Source: Azolla pinnata (Eukaryota > Streptophyta > Polypodiopsida > Salviniales > Salviniaceae). Taken from it: 29,365 nucleotides of DNA. The translations under genes and the position numbers were made by a program. The notes under the pieces are model-generated. The model had not been told where the DNA came from. It saw only the letters and a program-made list of their open reading frames with translations, and made no database searches. Positions within the stretch are counted from its first letter, which is position 1, and each line of letters opens with the position of its first letter. Below are positions 27,525 to 29,365 of the stretch, piece by piece. The stretch is taken from the NCBI GenBank assembly GCA_037176905.1, contig JBBBWG010004703.1, positions 1 through 29,365 of the forward strand. The letters run 5' to 3'.

Positions 27525-28744
27525 AGTGATGTGGCAATATGCAAATTAGTGACGAGTATCCAATGTTTTGGGTCCCCATCAGGAAAGTTACTAAATAACT
27601 TATTCAATTGAATTGGAGAGCATGAAGATAATTATTGCTTGTTTACTAGAAATCAAGGATGTTTCTAATCACATCACATAAATACAATGTAGTGAAATTT
27701 ATAGTTAGAAAATGCAAGTTTCTACGAAGTTCCTTGCAAGTATTATGTGAGAATCATGCATACAATTAATTTACTATGGCAAGTATGATTGCCAGTGTAA
27801 ATCATGACTAGCATATCTGCTGTTGGAGCTTATATTGACACACATGCATCATGCATGCAACAGGAAGCATCATATATTCCAACCATATCTAGTCCATCTG
27901 GAATGTCATCCCTCCAAAATCCTGTGTTTGCATCTTTGTCTATGCCACACCCTTCTAGAAATTAGGAACTTATCTTAGTTCCAGATTCTACAGCAGCACA
28001 AGATTTCAAGCCCATGGTAAATCCTCCCACACAAACACTTCGTCTTGGACTTGTGGCTGGAAATGCGAACTTATCGATCAATCCTTCACCAATCCTAAGC
28101 ACATCAACTGGTACTTCATTTCCGTAGTGTTGTATAAGAGTTGATGGGCCAAGTCATAAACTTTGTTGGGTACTATAAGTGACCACTGCTCAATTTTTTC
28201 TTGTTTCTTTGATGAAAGCTATTACTAGTCCTTTAGGGCTACCTATTCCTATAACGCTATCATCTAGTTCAGGATCCAGTGCAGTATCGGGGACACAGAA
28301 TCTTGGGGTTGCACAAAATGTGTTGGGAATCCCAAATAATCATATAGGGATAGGCATGGCCCAACCAACGGGCATTGTTGCCTTCAACAATTCAAATAAT
28401 GTAGGTGGAAACACAAAAATTTGGAGCAACTGTGGTAGGAGCAACCAGTAGTGCAGCTCTAGAACAATGCAAGTTGTTGGGATGGGTGTAGGGCAGGGAA
28501 CTATTTCAACTGCTAATAATCAAAATGTACAAGGTGGGCATGTTGTGATCCATAACATATGAGGCATGAAAACATTTGTACAACACATGGATTATTAACA
28601 ATACTCTAAATCTATTTGTTGGGTAGGGAATGAAGTGTATGCCTAACACTCACAAACCCTCCTTCCATGTGAGTACCACTGGTATGTTCAGAAGTTCATC
28701 AAAGGGCACAAGAGCTAGTAAATCAGTGATGTGGCAATATGCAA
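27525..28744. repeat. 20-bp dispersed direct repeat
   Basis: AGTGATGTGGCAATATGCAA occurs exactly at 27525-27544 and 28725-28744, flanking the relic at 27804-28560. A shorter copy, AGTGATGTGGCAA, lies at 27445-27457. Confidence 0.7.
27804..28560 (+). pseudogene. Ser/Asn/Gly-rich coding relic in one frame
   Basis: A single plus-strand frame from ATG 27804 reads protein-like for about 640 bp with only three stops (about 27963, 28125 and 28173). It contains MTSISAVGAYIDTHAS, SPSGMSSLQNPVFASLSMPH, NPPTQTLRLGLVAGNANLSI and ITLSSSSGSSAVSGTQNLGV then NNHIGIGMAQPTGIVAFNNS. It ends near 28560 with VVGMGVGQGTISTANNQNVQ. Composition is Ser/Asn/Gly/Gln-rich with few charges, like the disordered parts of transcription regulators. 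That is an impression, not a match. A +1 reading at 28425 (GATVVGATSSAALEQC) suggests one frameshift. No family named. Confidence 0.45.
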
Positions 28745-28972
28745 CTCACAGTGATGTCCACACTTGCAGTTGAAGTGAGTAGAGAAGACATACCTAATGT
28801 CCATGTGGCTAAAAGACGGATAGCACAGCTTCTGCAGTAGGCAGTAGACAGATAGGGCACGGGTAAACAGTCCTCTAGGTTCGGAATGTAGCAGGCTAAT
28901 AGAGGAGAAGTAGCAGATCAAAACATTTCCCTGCAAAGTTTTCGTTTTTTAAAAACTCAAATTTTTTCGTCT
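28561..28972. other. Unassigned stretch
   Basis: No gene supported. A short minus-strand open frame at 28715-28936 (73 codons) has no recognisable domain. Confidence 0.3.
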
Positions 28973-29034
28973 CTTAGCGACACATTCTAGACTAAGTGTA
29001 GAAACTTCACAAATATGTATATAACGTCGCTAAG
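28973..29034. repeat. 9-bp inverted repeat CTTAGCGAC/GTCGCTAAG
   Basis: CTTAGCGAC at 28973-28981 and GTCGCTAAG at 29026-29034 are exact inverses 44 bp apart, preceded by AAATTTTTTCGTCT. TTAGCGAC motifs are common in plant DNA-transposon ends and MITEs, so this may be a remnant of a different element. Confidence 0.45.
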
Positions 29035-29039
29035 CAATG

Positions 29040-29285
29040 CCACTAGCCACAACCTAATATACATAGTATGCATAGTATGATGCACATGAATATGCATATT
29101 AATGTTCTGCATGCATTCATTTTCATCTGTATAGATACATCTATGATAAGCACTCATCTATATATACATACATTACATCCACATTCATTTGTATTTCCAT
29201 ATGTTGATGCATAATTGCCCATATCTGCATATGTACATGCATATTCATCTAAATTTTCCTTTTCAGGTGAATATGCATCGGTCCT
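29040..29285. repeat. Dispersed 30-bp-type satellite copy
   Basis: Variants of ATGCATATTCATnTGTATA and GTATATACATACAT match the reverse orientation of the satellite at 4151, as at 23757-24185. It is preceded by no recognisable terminus. The last 80 bp (29286-29365) are GC-rich, contain GTGCGAGCAC and hold nothing I recognise. Confidence 0.6.
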
Positions 29286-29365
29286 GTCCCGCCCATTGTT
29301 CCGTGCGAGCACGGTTGCGCGTTGTTACCAACTGTACCGCTGGCGTAATTAAGCTTACCGACGGG

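Overview
The window looks like intergenic DNA from a land plant with a repeat-rich, AT-rich nuclear genome. The evidence is degenerate CCCTAAA (plant-type telomere) repeats, several CACTA (En/Spm) DNA transposons with TNP2-type transposase remnants carrying the plant DUF4218/DUF4216-like tail, Ty3/gypsy retrotransposon relics, and a Ty1/copia gag relic of the plant UBN2 type. I see no intact host gene. Almost every protein-like stretch is broken by stops or frameshifts. The species cannot be named from the sequence.

Layout. 1-1530: a hairpin, a 24-bp minisatellite, a duplicated AT-rich segment and about 950 bp of degenerate CCCTAAA repeats. 1540-2960: a GC-rich decayed coding region of unknown product. 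3190-5036: two CACTA 3' parts. The first ends at 4041; the second ends near 5036 and carries a tRNA-like motif plus a 30/60-bp satellite. 5037-8665: a minus-strand Ty3/gypsy relic split inside its reverse transcriptase by a complete 2,747-bp CACTA element (5738-8484) with near-perfect terminal inverted repeats and a GAA target-site duplication. 8714-11000: a related CACTA 5' part followed by the C-terminal part of a minus-strand TNP2 transposase. 11100-13080: a plus-strand gypsy relic of the same family as the interrupted one (gag, protease, start of RT). 13085-16740: a second gypsy relic from another lineage, with a putative LTR holding a long heat-shock-element-like array, then gag, zinc knuckle, protease, RT and RNase H. 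16850-19370: a copia LTR-like stretch, a leader and a gag gene. 19660-24660: CACTA fragments, one inserted within another's satellite, around a large minus-strand TNP2 pseudogene. 24980-25830: the central part of another TNP2 pseudogene on the plus strand. 26097-28960: a tandem duplication with G-runs and three unassigned protein-like relics. 29040-29285: satellite again.

The unifying feature is one CACTA family. Its ends share the terminus CACTACAAGGTATTGGG. Its subterminal regions are arrays of TTTGCCGCGA-like (5' side) or TCGCGGCAAA-like (3' side) motifs. Its interior is made of repeating modules: a tRNA-like segment, a 30-bp-unit ATGCATGTATATACA-type satellite, then a GCGGCAAA cluster. 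In the complete element this module has been amplified tandemly, so the transposon looks like a satellite array in the making. The TNP2 relics (10235-10993, 21740-23612, 24978-25830) are probably remains of the transposase that mobilised the family, although the complete element itself shows no transposase.
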